Positions 1 to 8,557 of a stretch of DNA of 64,000 nt are shown here, piece by piece (position 1 is the first letter of the stretch; each line of letters opens with the position of its first letter). This DNA is from Nonomuraea endophytica (lineage in GTDB: Bacteria > Actinomycetota > Actinomycetes > Streptosporangiales > Streptosporangiaceae). A program made the translations under genes and the position numbers. The DNA is taken from NCBI RefSeq assembly GCF_014203235.1, contig NZ_JACHIN010000004.1:248001-312000 (forward strand), written 5' to 3'. A model generated the notes under the pieces. The model searched no databases and was not told the DNA's origin. It was given only the letters and a program-made list of their open reading frames with translations.

Positions 1-600
1 CGACGGCTCGGCGATCTGCCAGATGATCACCGCGCACAGCACCAGCGAGACGACGCCCATGATGATCGCCTGCGACTGCCAGGCGTTGCCGAACATCGGC
101 AGGGTCACGCTGGCGATCAGCGAGGCCAGGAAGGCGGCGCCGACCGGCCCCCACGTCCAGAACCCGAACGCCTGCGCCCGCCCCAGCCGCGGCGAGAAGT
201 CGCGCACGAGCGAGGCGGTGATGGTGATCCCGGCGCCCTCGATGAAGAGCATCAGGCACCTGACCACGAACAGTCCCGTGGTCGTCTCGACGGTCGCCAG
301 CAGGAAGTTGCAGGCGGCGGTGACGGTCAGGGTGGGCACGAGGATCGTGACGCGCCCCCACCGGTCCGACAGGATGCCGCCGAACCCGGCCGACAGGCCG
401 CCCACGAGCACCGAGGCGGCCGCGATGAGCCCGTAGACCTCCAGTGTCATGCCGAGGTCCTGGCGCAGCAGGGGAAGGATGGTGGCGATCGTGGTCTCGA
501 AGTTGGCGACCAGCGAGGCGAGCACGGCGATGGCCAGCAGGCGGATGCGGTTGCGGCCGACTGGATACACGTGCAGTTCGCGGACATAGAACGGCTTCAT
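1..600 (-). CDS. MFS transporter, N-terminal 200 residues (3' end outside window)
   Basis: The minus strand from the ATG at 600 is open to the window edge and encodes about 200 residues with some six hydrophobic segments. Residues 74-83 read GGILSDRWGR, the loop 2-3 signature of the major facilitator superfamily, so this is an inner-membrane secondary transporter. The substrate cannot be told. The start is the only sensible ATG and has an AGGACTTGGG-like ribosome site upstream. It is divergent from the CbiX-like gene, and the shared upstream region holds an inverted repeat (630-646) and a perfect Crp-type palindrome (700-719), so catabolite-linked control of one or both genes is likely. It may be a sugar-acid or aromatic-acid/proton symporter, but that is a guess. 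Confidence 0.85.
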   Translation of the reverse strand, partial: MKPFYVRELHVYPVGRNRIRLLAIAVLASLVANFETTIATILPLLRQDLGMTLEVYGLIAAASVLVGGLSAGFGGILSDRWGRVTILVPTLTVTAACNFLLATVETTTGLFVVRCLMLFIEGAGITITASLVRDFSPRLGRAQAFGFWTWGPVGAAFLASLIASVTLPMFGNAWQSQAIIMGVVSLVLCAVIIWQIAEPS

Positions 601-629
601 CCCAAGTCCTCCGGGGTTGAACTGTCGCT

Positions 630-646
630 CTAGAACGCGTTTCTAG
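630..646. promoter_or_regulatory. Inverted repeat operator upstream of MFS gene
   Basis: CTAGAA and TTCTAG flank CGCGT about 30 bases before the MFS start codon. A 6-base perfect arm this close to the start suggests a repressor site. No regulator gene is visible in the window beside it, so the regulator probably lies left of position 1. Confidence 0.45.
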
Positions 647-699
647 TTGCTTCACCCTGCTCTGCTTCGTCACCATCCGTCAACGTTCGCGGACGTCAC

Positions 700-719
700 G
701 ATGTGATCTCGATCACATC
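700..719. promoter_or_regulatory. Crp-type cAMP receptor protein binding site
   Basis: TGTGA (702-706), six bases, TCACA (713-717) match the Crp consensus exactly, and the arms extend to nine perfectly paired bases (GATGTGATC / GATCACATC). It sits in the divergent MFS/CbiX-like intergenic region, 100 bases from the MFS start and 36 from the other gene. Actinobacterial Crp proteins recognise the same consensus; binding here is inferred. Confidence 0.6.
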
Positions 720-754
720 TGCCCCGTGATCGAATCGCAGCCCTGTTTCGTTAC

Positions 755-1549
755 ATGAATCGGGGAAAACGCATAAAATGCGCGCCTGTGAGCCTGCCTG
801 TACGTGAACGTTCCCCCCGGCCCGGCGGCGGCCGGCACCGCCGACCGGTCCCCGCGTCGCTACCCCCGGACGCCCCCGTGCTCGTGCTCGCCTGTCCCGG
901 CGGCACCGACGGACCCGCCGCCGACATCGCGGCCGTGGTGCGGGTCGACAACCCGCAGATCGAGGTACGCCTCACCGCCGTCACCGAGCTCTCCAAGGCC
1001 TTGACCGACAGCCGGCCAAGCGTCGTCGTACCCCTGCTGACCTGGGACGACCCCGCCGTCCTCGGCGAGATCGGCAAGGCCGTGGCCGCCAGCGGCGCCG
1101 AGGCGGCCGTCACCGAGGCGCTCGGCCCGCACCCGCTGCTGGCCGAGGCCCTGCACATCCGCCTCGCCGAACGCGGCCTGGCCAGAGCCGACCGGGTGCG
1201 CCTGCTGAACGTCGGCAGCCCCGTCGACGCCGTCATCCTCGGCACGCTCGGCGGCGAGCAGGCCGTCGCGGCCGCCCAGCCCACCGCCGTGCTGCTGGCC
1301 TCCCGCCTGACGATGCCGGTGGTGGCCGCCTCACTCGACAGCCAGCCCGGTGTGGCCGTGGCAGCACAGCGCCTGCGGGCGGCCGGCGCCGAACGCCTCG
1401 CCATCGCCCCGTGCGCCATCGAAGCGCCCTCTGGCCTGGTCGAACAGGCAGCCACAGAGGTTGGCGCCGGCCACGCAGACCTCTTGGGCGCGCACGGCGC
1501 GATCGCCGAACTTGTCGCCCGAGCTTACGGTAGTCAACTAGCGACTTGA
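755..1549 (+). CDS. CbiX/SirB-like sirohydrochlorin chelatase family protein
   Basis: 264 residues. From residue about 40 the protein reads LVLACPGG, the usual start of the actinobacterial CbiX-like chelatase fold, followed by an alternating Val/Ala-rich two-lobe pattern. The family inserts Fe or Co into sirohydrochlorin, a step of siroheme or cobalamin synthesis. However, no other tetrapyrrole gene is adjacent and the expected N-terminal GHGS histidine motif is not present (CPGG stands in its place), so catalysis is doubtful and this may be a degenerate paralogue. ATG 755 and GTG 788 are both possible starts. Its stop codon lies inside the -35 box of the next gene's promoter. Confidence 0.6.
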   Translation: MNRGKRIKCAPVSLPVRERSPRPGGGRHRRPVPASLPPDAPVLVLACPGGTDGPAADIAAVVRVDNPQIEVRLTAVTELSKALTDSRPSVVVPLLTWDDPAVLGEIGKAVAASGAEAAVTEALGPHPLLAEALHIRLAERGLARADRVRLLNVGSPVDAVILGTLGGEQAVAAAQPTAVLLASRLTMPVVAASLDSQPGVAVAAQRLRAAGAERLAIAPCAIEAPSGLVEQAATEVGAGHADLLGAHGAIAELVARAYGSQLAT

Positions 1550-1574
1550 CAATACTTGTAAAGATCACTATGTA
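1546..1574 (+). promoter_or_regulatory. Consensus sigma-70-type promoter of the GNAT gene
   Basis: TTGACA at 1546-1551, a 17-base spacer, then TATGTA at 1569-1574. Transcription would start near 1581, just ahead of the ATG at 1592. The -35 box overlaps the TGA of the preceding gene. Confidence 0.65.
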
Positions 1575-1591
1575 GGCGTTACCGTCAGCGC

Positions 1592-2146
1592 ATGCACTGC
1601 GTCAACGTCGTCGGCGAGCGTCTCGGGCTGCGGGACGTCACGCCTGCCGACATCGACGCCCTGCACGCCATCTACGGCAACCGCGCGGCCACCGAGCATC
1701 TTCCGTTCAATCCACGTTCCCTCGACGAGGTCGCCGGGATCGTCGAGGAAGCGATGGCCGCAGCAGCGACCGAACCCCGGCGCCTCTACCTCCTGGCCGT
1801 CACCGATCCCGACCATCACGGCGTGATCGGCGTCGCCCGCCTGCACGTCGAGGCCGACCACCCGCACAGCGCGGAGATCGGCCTCGGCCTGCGGCCCGAC
1901 CAGTGGGGGCGCGGGATCGGGACCGACCTGATCAGGCTCCTGTTAGGCTTCGGCTTCCGATCGCTGGGCCTGCACCGGATCTGGGGCGCGCGCGCACCGG
2001 CCAACATCCCGGCCCAGCTGGCGATGCTGACGGCGGGGATGATCGAAGAGGGCCGGATCCGGCACCACGTGCTGGCGCCCGACGGCTGGCGCGACTCCGT
2101 CGTCCACTCGGCCATCGTGGACGAATGGAACTCCCTTTACATCTAG
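1592..2146 (+). CDS. GNAT family N-acetyltransferase (RimJ/RimL type)
   Basis: 184 residues of the GCN5-related acetyltransferase fold. The start RLGLRDVTPADIDALHAIYG is the typical beta1-alpha1, and RPDQWGRGIGTDLI near residue 105 is the acetyl-CoA loop (Q/RxxGxG). RimJ/RimL-type members acetylate protein N termini or small amines; the substrate here is unknown. A consensus promoter ends about 18 bases upstream, and the short spacing leaves a near-leaderless transcript. The methyltransferase gene follows after one base, so the two are probably co-transcribed. Confidence 0.85.
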   Translation: MHCVNVVGERLGLRDVTPADIDALHAIYGNRAATEHLPFNPRSLDEVAGIVEEAMAAAATEPRRLYLLAVTDPDHHGVIGVARLHVEADHPHSAEIGLGLRPDQWGRGIGTDLIRLLLGFGFRSLGLHRIWGARAPANIPAQLAMLTAGMIEEGRIRHHVLAPDGWRDSVVHSAIVDEWNSLYI

Positions 2147-2147
2147 A

Positions 2148-2753
2148 GTGACACCGATGTGGAACCACAACATCGCCTTCCACCCCTTCGTCCTCGCGAA
2201 CGTGCCCGCAGGCTGCGAACGAGCGCTGGACGTCGGTTGCGGAGACGGGCTGCTGGCCCGCAAGCTGTCCTCCCTCTCCCGGCAGGTCACCGGCGTGGAC
2301 GTCGCCGCCGAGATGATCGCCGAGGCCCGGTCCGCCGGCGGCCGCCCCGACTACCTCCAGGCCGACTTCCTGGCCAGTGACCTGCCCGAGTCGTCCTACG
2401 ACTTCGTCTCCACGGTCACCACCATCCACCACATGGACTTCGAACCCGCCCTGACCCGGATGACGCGCCTGCTGCGCCCCGGCGGCAGGCTCGTCGTCAT
2501 CGGCATCGCCGCCAACGCCACCCCCCTCGACTGGGTGATCGACGGGATGAGCGTGGTCAAGCACCAGATCCTCTCCCGCGTCCACGGCGGCGCCGAGCAG
2601 AACACCCCCGTCGCCGCGCCCACGATGACCTGGTCCGCCGTCCGCCGCGAAGCCCTGACCCTGCTGCCCGAAGCGCGGTGGCGCCGGCACCTGCTGTGGA
2701 GGTACTCCCTCACCTGGACCAAACCGCTCCCAACACCGCCCCGCCCGGCGTGA
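2148..2753 (+). CDS. Class I SAM-dependent methyltransferase
   Basis: 201 residues. Motif I ALDVGCGDG lies near residue 27 and the acidic end of beta2 (VTGVDVA) follows, the SAM-binding Rossmann core. FVSTVTTIHHMDF corresponds to motif IV/post-I, and LLRPGGRLVVIG to motif VI. Members of this type methylate small molecules; the target is unknown. GTG 2148 almost abuts the GNAT stop, while ATG 2157 is an equally good start. It forms a probable two-gene operon with the GNAT gene. Confidence 0.85.
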   Translation: MTPMWNHNIAFHPFVLANVPAGCERALDVGCGDGLLARKLSSLSRQVTGVDVAAEMIAEARSAGGRPDYLQADFLASDLPESSYDFVSTVTTIHHMDFEPALTRMTRLLRPGGRLVVIGIAANATPLDWVIDGMSVVKHQILSRVHGGAEQNTPVAAPTMTWSAVRREALTLLPEARWRRHLLWRYSLTWTKPLPTPPRPA

Positions 2754-2805
2754 GAATGTCAGTGCCGCCCCCTACGATGAGCGACCTCACGAAAGGGTGC
2801 CTGCC

Positions 2806-3246
2806 ATGCTCGATTCTCTGATCGTGCCGCTGCTCGTCACGACGGACCTGCCGCCGGACGCCGACCTGGCCGGGTTCGGCGCGCTCCTGACGGAGACGGC
2901 GCGCGAGCTGCCCTACGACGCCTTCCTCGCCGGCAAGGTCTTCTGGCTCGACCGCCCCGTCCTGCCCCAGCAGCGGCCCGCCTCGGAGACCGAGCTCCGC
3001 TTCGCGGCGATGCTCGGGTACGTGGCCGCCTCGGGCGCCGGGCACGAGACCCGCCAGGTCGTCGCCGACGTACGGCGGGCCGCCACGACGGCCATCGCCT
3101 CCCGCTACGGCAACGGCGCCGCCGCCCCGGCCATCTTCGCCATCAGGGAGCGCGACATCCGCGAACGCACCCCCGACACCGCCCTCTACGTCGACACCCG
3201 CGACGCCACCCCCGACCTCATCACCGCCACCCGCGCCTACCTCTGA
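2806..3246 (+). CDS. Hypothetical protein
   Basis: 146 residues, soluble, with no motif I recognise. The ATG at 2806 is preferred over the upstream GTG 2797 because GAAAGG at 2791-2796 is then at normal ribosome-site distance. The protein mixes acidic N-terminal helices with an Ala/Arg-rich C-terminal half. It is short of any signal peptide or membrane segment. It stands alone between the methyltransferase and a repeat-rich non-coding stretch. Confidence 0.55.
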   Translation: MLDSLIVPLLVTTDLPPDADLAGFGALLTETARELPYDAFLAGKVFWLDRPVLPQQRPASETELRFAAMLGYVAASGAGHETRQVVADVRRAATTAIASRYGNGAAAPAIFAIRERDIRERTPDTALYVDTRDATPDLITATRAYL

Positions 3247-3672
3247 CCCACCACCGCCACGCGGTTCTTCCCTGCCCCGCGTCACCGCCCGGCCCCTCCC
3301 CCGGACGCCGCGCACACATGGGCGGAGACCAGCCGCCCAGCACACTGCCGCCACCCTCCCGGCACCGCCGAGACGCGCCCCTCACCCGGCCGCCTTGCGC
3401 ACGCGGGCAGGCCAACCGCCGTGTGCGCCACCCGGCGCGCGCAAGCCAACCGCCGTCCGATGCGGGCAGGCCCACCGCGTGGTGTGCCGCCCGGTGCGGG
3501 CAGGCCAACCGCCGTGTGCGCCTCCCCGCGCGCGCAAGCCAGCCGCGTGGTGTGCCGCCGCCTCCCGCCAGGCCGCGCTCAGTGGTGCGGACGGCGAGCC
3601 TGGCCGCCGGGACCGACCGACAGCCTTGGACCTCTGTCCCAGGTGACCCGGAGGGGATTAAGGTGATCTGTC
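3247..3672. repeat. Gene-free stretch with imperfect GC-rich tandem repeats
   Basis: I see no credible gene in this 426-base gap. Within 3396-3570 a unit of about 30-35 bases recurs five times: GCGGGCAGGCCAACCGCCGT at 3403 and again at 3496, GCGCGCGCAAGCC at 3435 and 3528, CCGCGTGGTGTGCCGCC at 3475 and 3543. The 93-base spacing of two of these pairs shows a three-unit higher-order repeat. The forward reading frames across it are open only because of composition. Confidence 0.6.
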
Positions 3673-4626
3673 ATGGAGCGTTCTACACGGCGGCGGTTCA
3701 CGGCCGGGCTGCTGGGGATGGTCGTGCTGGCCGGCGGGTGCTCGCTGGGCACCGGCGACGACCGCGGCCGGGCCGAGGAACTGGCGGGCAAGCTCTACCC
3801 GGGTCAGTTGAAGGTCGTCGGCGCGCGCAACCTGTTCCCTGAGACCAACGGGTCGGAGATCACGTTCGCGCTGGCCGGCGACCCCGACGCCGTCGTACGC
3901 CTGAGGATCGACGCGGACAAGGGCACCTGCGACCGCAAGCCGTGCGAGAGCCAGCTCGCGGCGGCGGTGCAGAAGGGCAAGGAGCTCGGGGAGAACTGGC
4001 GGCGGCTGGCGGCGGGATTCCAGAGTTGCGGGCACCCGATCATCGCCGCCAACGCGCCGCTGTCGGAGGTCTGGATCGAGGCCGCGCCCACGAACGCGAC
4101 CATCGCGTCGTTCCTCGGCACGGTCCGCGGCTGCCTGGGCACCGGCAAGGCGCTCGCGGTGAACTTCGCCACGCCCGCCGTCGCCGCCAAGCGGCCCAGG
4201 GGCGGTGAGGGGCTGCCGACGTTCCTGCGGATGACCGAGACGAAGGTGCTCGCGGCGCTGTCCAGGGAGCCGTATCTGGTCGCCTCCTACTCGCCGGCCA
4301 ACGAGCCGTCCGCGCGGATCGTGCGGCCTTTCGAGCAGCGGGAGGAGTTCGAGAAGCGGGCCAGGGCAGGCGCGACCGAGTGGCTGGCCGCCAACCGTCC
4401 CGGCGCGATGGTCGGCGGCGTGGTCGGGCTGTGGCGCCTGCGGCCGGGGCGCGTGGACCGGCTCATGGGTTACGTGCTGTTCTGCGAGAGTCAGCAGGCC
4501 AAATGCCTGGGCGACCGGGCCGTGGCGATGACGGTGGACCCGCAGGGCAACCCGGTCGGCGACATGCGCGTGGTGGAGAACATCAGGGACCAGGGCGGCG
4601 TCCTCCGCCTGCCCGCCGGCACCTAA
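3673..4626 (+). CDS. Lipoprotein of unknown function
   Basis: 317 residues. A twin-arginine-containing basic N terminus, a hydrophobic run and the lipobox LAGGC (Cys 23) mark a lipid-anchored extracytoplasmic protein, possibly exported by Tat (RRR at residues 6-8). The mature part has four further cysteines, two of them in CDRKPC, suggesting disulphides. No enzymatic motif is visible. The stop codon overlaps the stop of the convergent Rid gene by 4 bases. Confidence 0.75.
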   Translation: MERSTRRRFTAGLLGMVVLAGGCSLGTGDDRGRAEELAGKLYPGQLKVVGARNLFPETNGSEITFALAGDPDAVVRLRIDADKGTCDRKPCESQLAAAVQKGKELGENWRRLAAGFQSCGHPIIAANAPLSEVWIEAAPTNATIASFLGTVRGCLGTGKALAVNFATPAVAAKRPRGGEGLPTFLRMTETKVLAALSREPYLVASYSPANEPSARIVRPFEQREEFEKRARAGATEWLAANRPGAMVGGVVGLWRLRPGRVDRLMGYVLFCESQQAKCLGDRAVAMTVDPQGNPVGDMRVVENIRDQGGVLRLPAGT

Positions 4627-5030
4627 GGGAGCACGGCGGTGGCCTCGACCTCGACCAGCAGGTCGGGCTCGCCGAGCGCGGCCACGCCCAGCAGCGTGAT
4701 CGGCTTGACCGGGTCGACGCCCAGCTTCGCCGCGGCCCGCGCGACGCCTTCGCCCAGGAGCGGCAGCTTTTCCGGCGTCCAGTCCACGACGTAGACGGTG
4801 AGCTTGGCGACGTCGTCGAAGCTGCCGCCGACGCCGGCGAGCGCGGTGGCGATGTTGAGGTAGGACTGCTCGACCTGGGCGGCGAGGTCGCCCTCCCCCA
4901 CCTTCGAGCCGTCGGCGGCGCGGGCGACCTGCCCGGCGAGGAAGACGAGCCGCGAGCCGGTCGCGACGGAGAGCTGACGGTAGACATCGGGCTTGGGCAG
5001 CCCGTCGGGGTTGTGCAAGGTAACGGCCAT
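4623..5030 (-). CDS. Rid family (RidA/YjgF/UK114) protein
   Basis: 135 residues from the ATG at 5030, the usual length. The N-terminal VFLAGQVARA, central YVVDWTPEKL and C-terminal LVEVEATAVL are the Rid fold landmarks. Canonical RidA hydrolyses reactive 2-aminoacrylate and related imines; it needs an Arg near position 105, and here the matching segment reads ITLLGVAALGEPDLLVEVEA without that Arg, so a different Rid subfamily is likely. It is divergent from a TetR regulator with a palindrome between the two, so TetR probably represses it. Confidence 0.8.
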   Translation of the reverse strand: MAVTLHNPDGLPKPDVYRQLSVATGSRLVFLAGQVARAADGSKVGEGDLAAQVEQSYLNIATALAGVGGSFDDVAKLTVYVVDWTPEKLPLLGEGVARAAAKLGVDPVKPITLLGVAALGEPDLLVEVEATAVLP

Positions 5031-5043
5031 GCCCCGTAACATA

Positions 5044-5060
5044 ACATAGCTATGCTATGT
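5044..5060. promoter_or_regulatory. TetR operator between Rid and TetR genes
   Basis: ACATAGC-TAT-GCTATGT is a perfect 7-base inverted repeat with a 3-base centre, lying 14 bases from the Rid start and 13 from the TetR start at 5073. That position fits an autoregulated TetR repressing both genes. Confidence 0.7.
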
Positions 5061-5072
5061 ATGCTAGACGGC

Positions 5073-5684
5073 ATGCCAAGGATGAAGGACCCGGCGGTCC
5101 GCTCGCTCCTGATCGACCGGGCGGCGCACATGCTGCGGACCCGGCAGCCGGTCACGCTCCGCTCCCTGGTCGAGGGCACGGGCGTCTCCACCATGGCCGT
5201 CTACACACATTTCGGCGGTATGGACGGCCTGTGGTCGGCGACGCGGCAGGAGGGGTTCACCCGGCTGGCCGCCCGGCTGTCGACGGTCGTGCTGACCGAC
5301 GACCCGGTCCGCGACCTGGCCGCGCTCGGCGCCGCCTACACCGCCGCCGCGCTCGGCGACCCCGATCTCTACCGGGTCATGTTCGACGCCGGGTTCGAGC
5401 TGGAGGACGCCGCCGCGGCCGACGCCTCGCTGCACATGCTCGTCAGCGCGGCCGAGCGGGCCACGGCGCAGGGCCGCTTCCGCCCCGGCACCGACCCCCT
5501 GGAGCTGGCCACGCGCTGCTGGGTCATCGGCCACGGGCTGGCCTCGCTGGTCGCCACCGGGCCGCTGCCGCGGGAGGTGCTGGGCCACGCCGTACCCATG
5601 CTGACCGCGCTGTTCGTCAGCGCGGGCGACGAGCAGGACCGCTGCCACCGCTCGGTCGCGGCGGGCTGGGGTCAATCACCTTAA
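5073..5684 (+). CDS. TetR/AcrR family transcriptional regulator
   Basis: About 203 residues. The N-terminal three-helix DNA-binding domain includes TLRSLVEGTGVSTMAVYTHF, where GVSTMAVYTHFG is the recognition helix plus the family's Tyr-His-Phe turn. The C-terminal helical domain resembles the TetR_C WHG-type (ALGAAYTAAALGDPDLYRVMF). I take ATG 5073 (or 5082) as the start, because the upstream ATG 5052 lies inside the operator palindrome. It is divergent from the Rid gene and likely controls it and itself. The ligand is unknown. Confidence 0.85.
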   Translation: MPRMKDPAVRSLLIDRAAHMLRTRQPVTLRSLVEGTGVSTMAVYTHFGGMDGLWSATRQEGFTRLAARLSTVVLTDDPVRDLAALGAAYTAAALGDPDLYRVMFDAGFELEDAAAADASLHMLVSAAERATAQGRFRPGTDPLELATRCWVIGHGLASLVATGPLPREVLGHAVPMLTALFVSAGDEQDRCHRSVAAGWGQSP

Positions 5685-5733
5685 GGGACATACACGGACA
5701 TGCCATTACCCGCCCGCGGGGAGGGTGACGGGC

Positions 5734-6762
5734 ATGAAGATCGCAATGGTGGGCCTGGGCCGGATGGGCGCGAACATGACGCGCCGGATCATGCGCGCCG
5801 GCCACGAGTGCGTGGTGTTCGACCGCGCCCCCGCCGCCGTCCAGGCCCTGGCCGCCGAGGGCGCCCAGGGGGTCGCCTCGACCGAGGATCTGGTACGCGC
5901 GCTGCCGTCCCCCAGAGTCGTCTGGCTGATGCTGCCCGCCGCCGTCACCGGGCAGGCGGCGCAGACGCTGTTCGGCCTGCTGGAGCCGGGTGACGTCGTC
6001 ATCGACGGCGGCAACTCCTACTACCGCGACGACGTGGACCGCGCCCAGGCGGCCGGGGAACGCGGCATCCACTACGTGGACGTGGGCACCAGCGGCGGCG
6101 TCTGGGGCCTGGAGCGCGGCTACTGCCTGATGGTCGGCGGCGACGACGAGGCGGTGAAGCTGGTCGAGCCGGTCCTCGCCGCGCTGGCGCCGGGGGTGGA
6201 CGCGGCGGGCCGTACCCCCGGACGGACGGGCGAGCCGTCGGCGGCCGAGCAGGGCTGGCTGCACTGCGGGCCACCCGGAGCGGGACACTTCGTGAAGATG
6301 GTCCACAACGGCATCGAGTACGCCATCATGGCCGCCTACGCCGAGGGGCTGAGCGTGCTCGGCGGCGCGGGGGCGGGCCGGCACGTGCGTGAGGCGGACG
6401 CCGAGACGGCGCCGCTGCGCGACCCGCAGTACTACCAGTACGACGCGATCGACCTGGCCGAGGTGGCCGAGGTGTGGCGGCGCGGCAGCGTGATCGGCTC
6501 GTGGCTGCTCGACCTGACCGCCACCGCGCTGTACGCCGACCCGGACCTGGAGCACTTCGCCGGCCGGGTGTCGGACTCGGGCGAGGGCCGCTGGACGAGC
6601 ATCGCCGCCATCGAGGAGGGCGTGCCCTCGCCCGTCCTGACCGCCGCGCTCTACAGCCGCTTCGCCTCGCGGGGCGCCGCGCTGTTCGCCGGGAAGGTGC
6701 AGTCGGCCCAGCGCAAGGGGTTCGGCGGTCATGACGAGAAGGACGAGCTCACGCCGGGGTGA
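5734..6762 (+). CDS. 6-phosphogluconate dehydrogenase, short NAD-type
   Basis: 342 residues. The Rossmann start MKIAMVGLGRMGANM binds the cofactor; absence of the NADP-selecting Arg after beta2 (FDRAP) is typical of the short GndA-like enzymes. VIDGGNSYYRDD, VDVGTSGGVWGLERGYCLM and GHFVKMVHNGIEYAIM carry the substrate-binding and catalytic Lys/Asn residues. It decarboxylates 6-phosphogluconate to ribulose 5-phosphate. The ATG at 5734 is favoured over GTG 5725 by the GGGAGG ribosome site. The C-terminal end overlaps the convergent GH39 gene by 14 bases. Confidence 0.88.
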   Translation: MKIAMVGLGRMGANMTRRIMRAGHECVVFDRAPAAVQALAAEGAQGVASTEDLVRALPSPRVVWLMLPAAVTGQAAQTLFGLLEPGDVVIDGGNSYYRDDVDRAQAAGERGIHYVDVGTSGGVWGLERGYCLMVGGDDEAVKLVEPVLAALAPGVDAAGRTPGRTGEPSAAEQGWLHCGPPGAGHFVKMVHNGIEYAIMAAYAEGLSVLGGAGAGRHVREADAETAPLRDPQYYQYDAIDLAEVAEVWRRGSVIGSWLLDLTATALYADPDLEHFAGRVSDSGEGRWTSIAAIEEGVPSPVLTAALYSRFASRGAALFAGKVQSAQRKGFGGHDEKDELTPG

Positions 6763-8539
6763 GCTCCACGAACGACACCCCGGGCATGGGCAGGTCGAAC
6801 TCCAGCGTCAGCGCGCCGGCCACCCGGGCGGGCGGGGTCAGCTCGTCCAGGGTGTCGGCGGCGGCCAGTTCCTCCCACTGGCCGCCGGCGGGCCAGTCGC
6901 CGCCGCCCATCGCCTGCCACACCGCCCTGATGTTGGTGTGGCGCTCGTCGATGCGGTGATGGGTAACCACGTGCTGGCCGGCCAGCCCCGGGATCGACAG
7001 CGTGACCGTGCGGGCCAGGTCGGCGGCGCCGTCGGCCTGGGCCTGGTTGAGCGTGCCGTTCCAGATCAGGACGCCGATGCGGCCGTCGTCGTGGCGGGCG
7101 GCCCAGACCTCCACGCCGCCGGCGTCGCCCTCGGCCCGCGCGGCCAGCTCCTCATCGCCCAGCCGGTGGGCCAGGGTGAGCGCGTGGAAGCGGGGCTTGC
7201 GCAGGTTGCCGACGGTCAGCAGGCCGAAACCGCCGTGGAACAGGCGCGGCGGACGGCCCAGCTCCTCGAAGTGGTCGGAGGCCACCCAGTGCGACAGCGC
7301 CTCGATCCGGCCCGCCGCCGCCTTCATGCCGTGCAGCAGGAACGTCGCGCCGAACGGGCCGTCGCCGATGCCGTGGAAGTGCGTCGGCGTCGGGCCCCAC
7401 TCGGTCCACCAGATCGGGACGCCCTCGCGGCCGTGCCTGGCCAGGGCGGGCCGCCAGTCGAGGGGGGCGTTGCCGTAGGTGTGCGTGGAGACGAAGTCGA
7501 GCGCGGCCCCGGACTCGGCCACGTGCGCGAGCAGCTCCTCGACCCAGCCGTTGGCCGCCGAGGAGGGCCCGCCGACGCGCAGGTCCGGGTGGACGTTCTT
7601 CACCGCCGCCGCCGTCACGTCGTAGAGCAGGAAGTACTCCTCCGGCGTGCCGGACCAGAACACGGCCAGGTTGGCCTCGTTCCAGACCTCGAAGGACCAG
7701 CGCTCGATGAGCTCCTGGATGCCGTAGCGCTCGGCCAGGTGCTCCACCAGGGCTCTGACCAGGTCGCTCCACGCCTCGAAGTCCTTGGGCGGTGAGATGA
7801 TCGCCTCGTAGCCGAAGACCGTCTTGGACGGGTCGGTGGCCAGGTCGCGCGGCATGTAGCCGAGCTCCACGACCGGCCGCAGCCCGAACTCCATGATCGT
7901 GTCGTAGACCCGGTCGACCCGCGTGAAGTCGTAGACCGCCGCGCCCTCGACCTCCTTGTACACCCCCAGGTCGTCGCAGAAGATGGCGTGCGCCCGGACG
8001 GTCTCGACGCCGAACTCCTCCCGCATCGTCCGCAGCGCCGCCGTCAGCTCGGCCCCGATGGGACGCCCGCCGGTGGTGTCCTCGGACAGCATGTACGACA
8101 GGTGCTCGGAGCCGATCATGGGAGTCCAGGGGCGCGGCAGCGCGCGGGTGACCCGGTCGGCCTCGACCACGACCGTGACGGCGGCCGGGCCGGGCAGCGG
8201 CGCCGCCCGCACCGGCGCCGTGAAGGCGCCGGTCACCTCCATGGCGGCGATCGCCGCCACCGTGTACGCGGCGGGGTCCTGGCCGGTGTCGACGTAGCGG
8301 CACTCCGGGACGGCGGGCACGTCGACGTCGGGCTGTTTGACCGACTCTCCGTCCCGGTGCACCAGGTACCCGATGGCGCCCGGCACCGGCTCCCAGGTCA
8401 GCGTCACGTGCCCGGCGCCGGGATCCGCCCGCAGCCCCTCCGGGGCCGGCAGCGGGATCTCGCCGACGGGTGTGACCTCCCCCGAGGCCTGGTAAATACG
8501 TTCCTGCCAGTCACGGCGTGCGGCATCGGCCGTACTCAT
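6749..8539 (-). CDS. GH39 family glycoside hydrolase (beta-xylosidase/glucosidase-like)
   Basis: 596 residues, no signal peptide, so probably cytoplasmic. Residues 30-110 look like a fibronectin-III-like domain (VTLTWEPVPGAIGYLVHRDG). The catalytic barrel follows: SFEVWNEANL holds the acid/base Glu 288, and IWWTEWGPT the nucleophile Glu 380, the two hallmarks of clan GH-A family 39. A C-terminal beta sandwich begins at about residue 470. GH39 enzymes release xylose or other sugars from short beta-linked glycans. As last gene of the LacI-led operon it would finish off oligosaccharides brought in by the ABC importer. Confidence 0.85.
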   Translation of the reverse strand: MSTADAARRDWQERIYQASGEVTPVGEIPLPAPEGLRADPGAGHVTLTWEPVPGAIGYLVHRDGESVKQPDVDVPAVPECRYVDTGQDPAAYTVAAIAAMEVTGAFTAPVRAAPLPGPAAVTVVVEADRVTRALPRPWTPMIGSEHLSYMLSEDTTGGRPIGAELTAALRTMREEFGVETVRAHAIFCDDLGVYKEVEGAAVYDFTRVDRVYDTIMEFGLRPVVELGYMPRDLATDPSKTVFGYEAIISPPKDFEAWSDLVRALVEHLAERYGIQELIERWSFEVWNEANLAVFWSGTPEEYFLLYDVTAAAVKNVHPDLRVGGPSSAANGWVEELLAHVAESGAALDFVSTHTYGNAPLDWRPALARHGREGVPIWWTEWGPTPTHFHGIGDGPFGATFLLHGMKAAAGRIEALSHWVASDHFEELGRPPRLFHGGFGLLTVGNLRKPRFHALTLAHRLGDEELAARAEGDAGGVEVWAARHDDGRIGVLIWNGTLNQAQADGAADLARTVTLSIPGLAGQHVVTHHRIDERHTNIRAVWQAMGGGDWPAGGQWEELAAADTLDELTPPARVAGALTLEFDLPMPGVSFVELTPA

Positions 8540-8557
8540 CGAGAATGCGTTCCTCTT

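Noticed and set aside
23..436. 137-codon plus-strand frame at the window start
   Set aside because: Antisense of the MFS transporter, which has family motifs and membrane segments.
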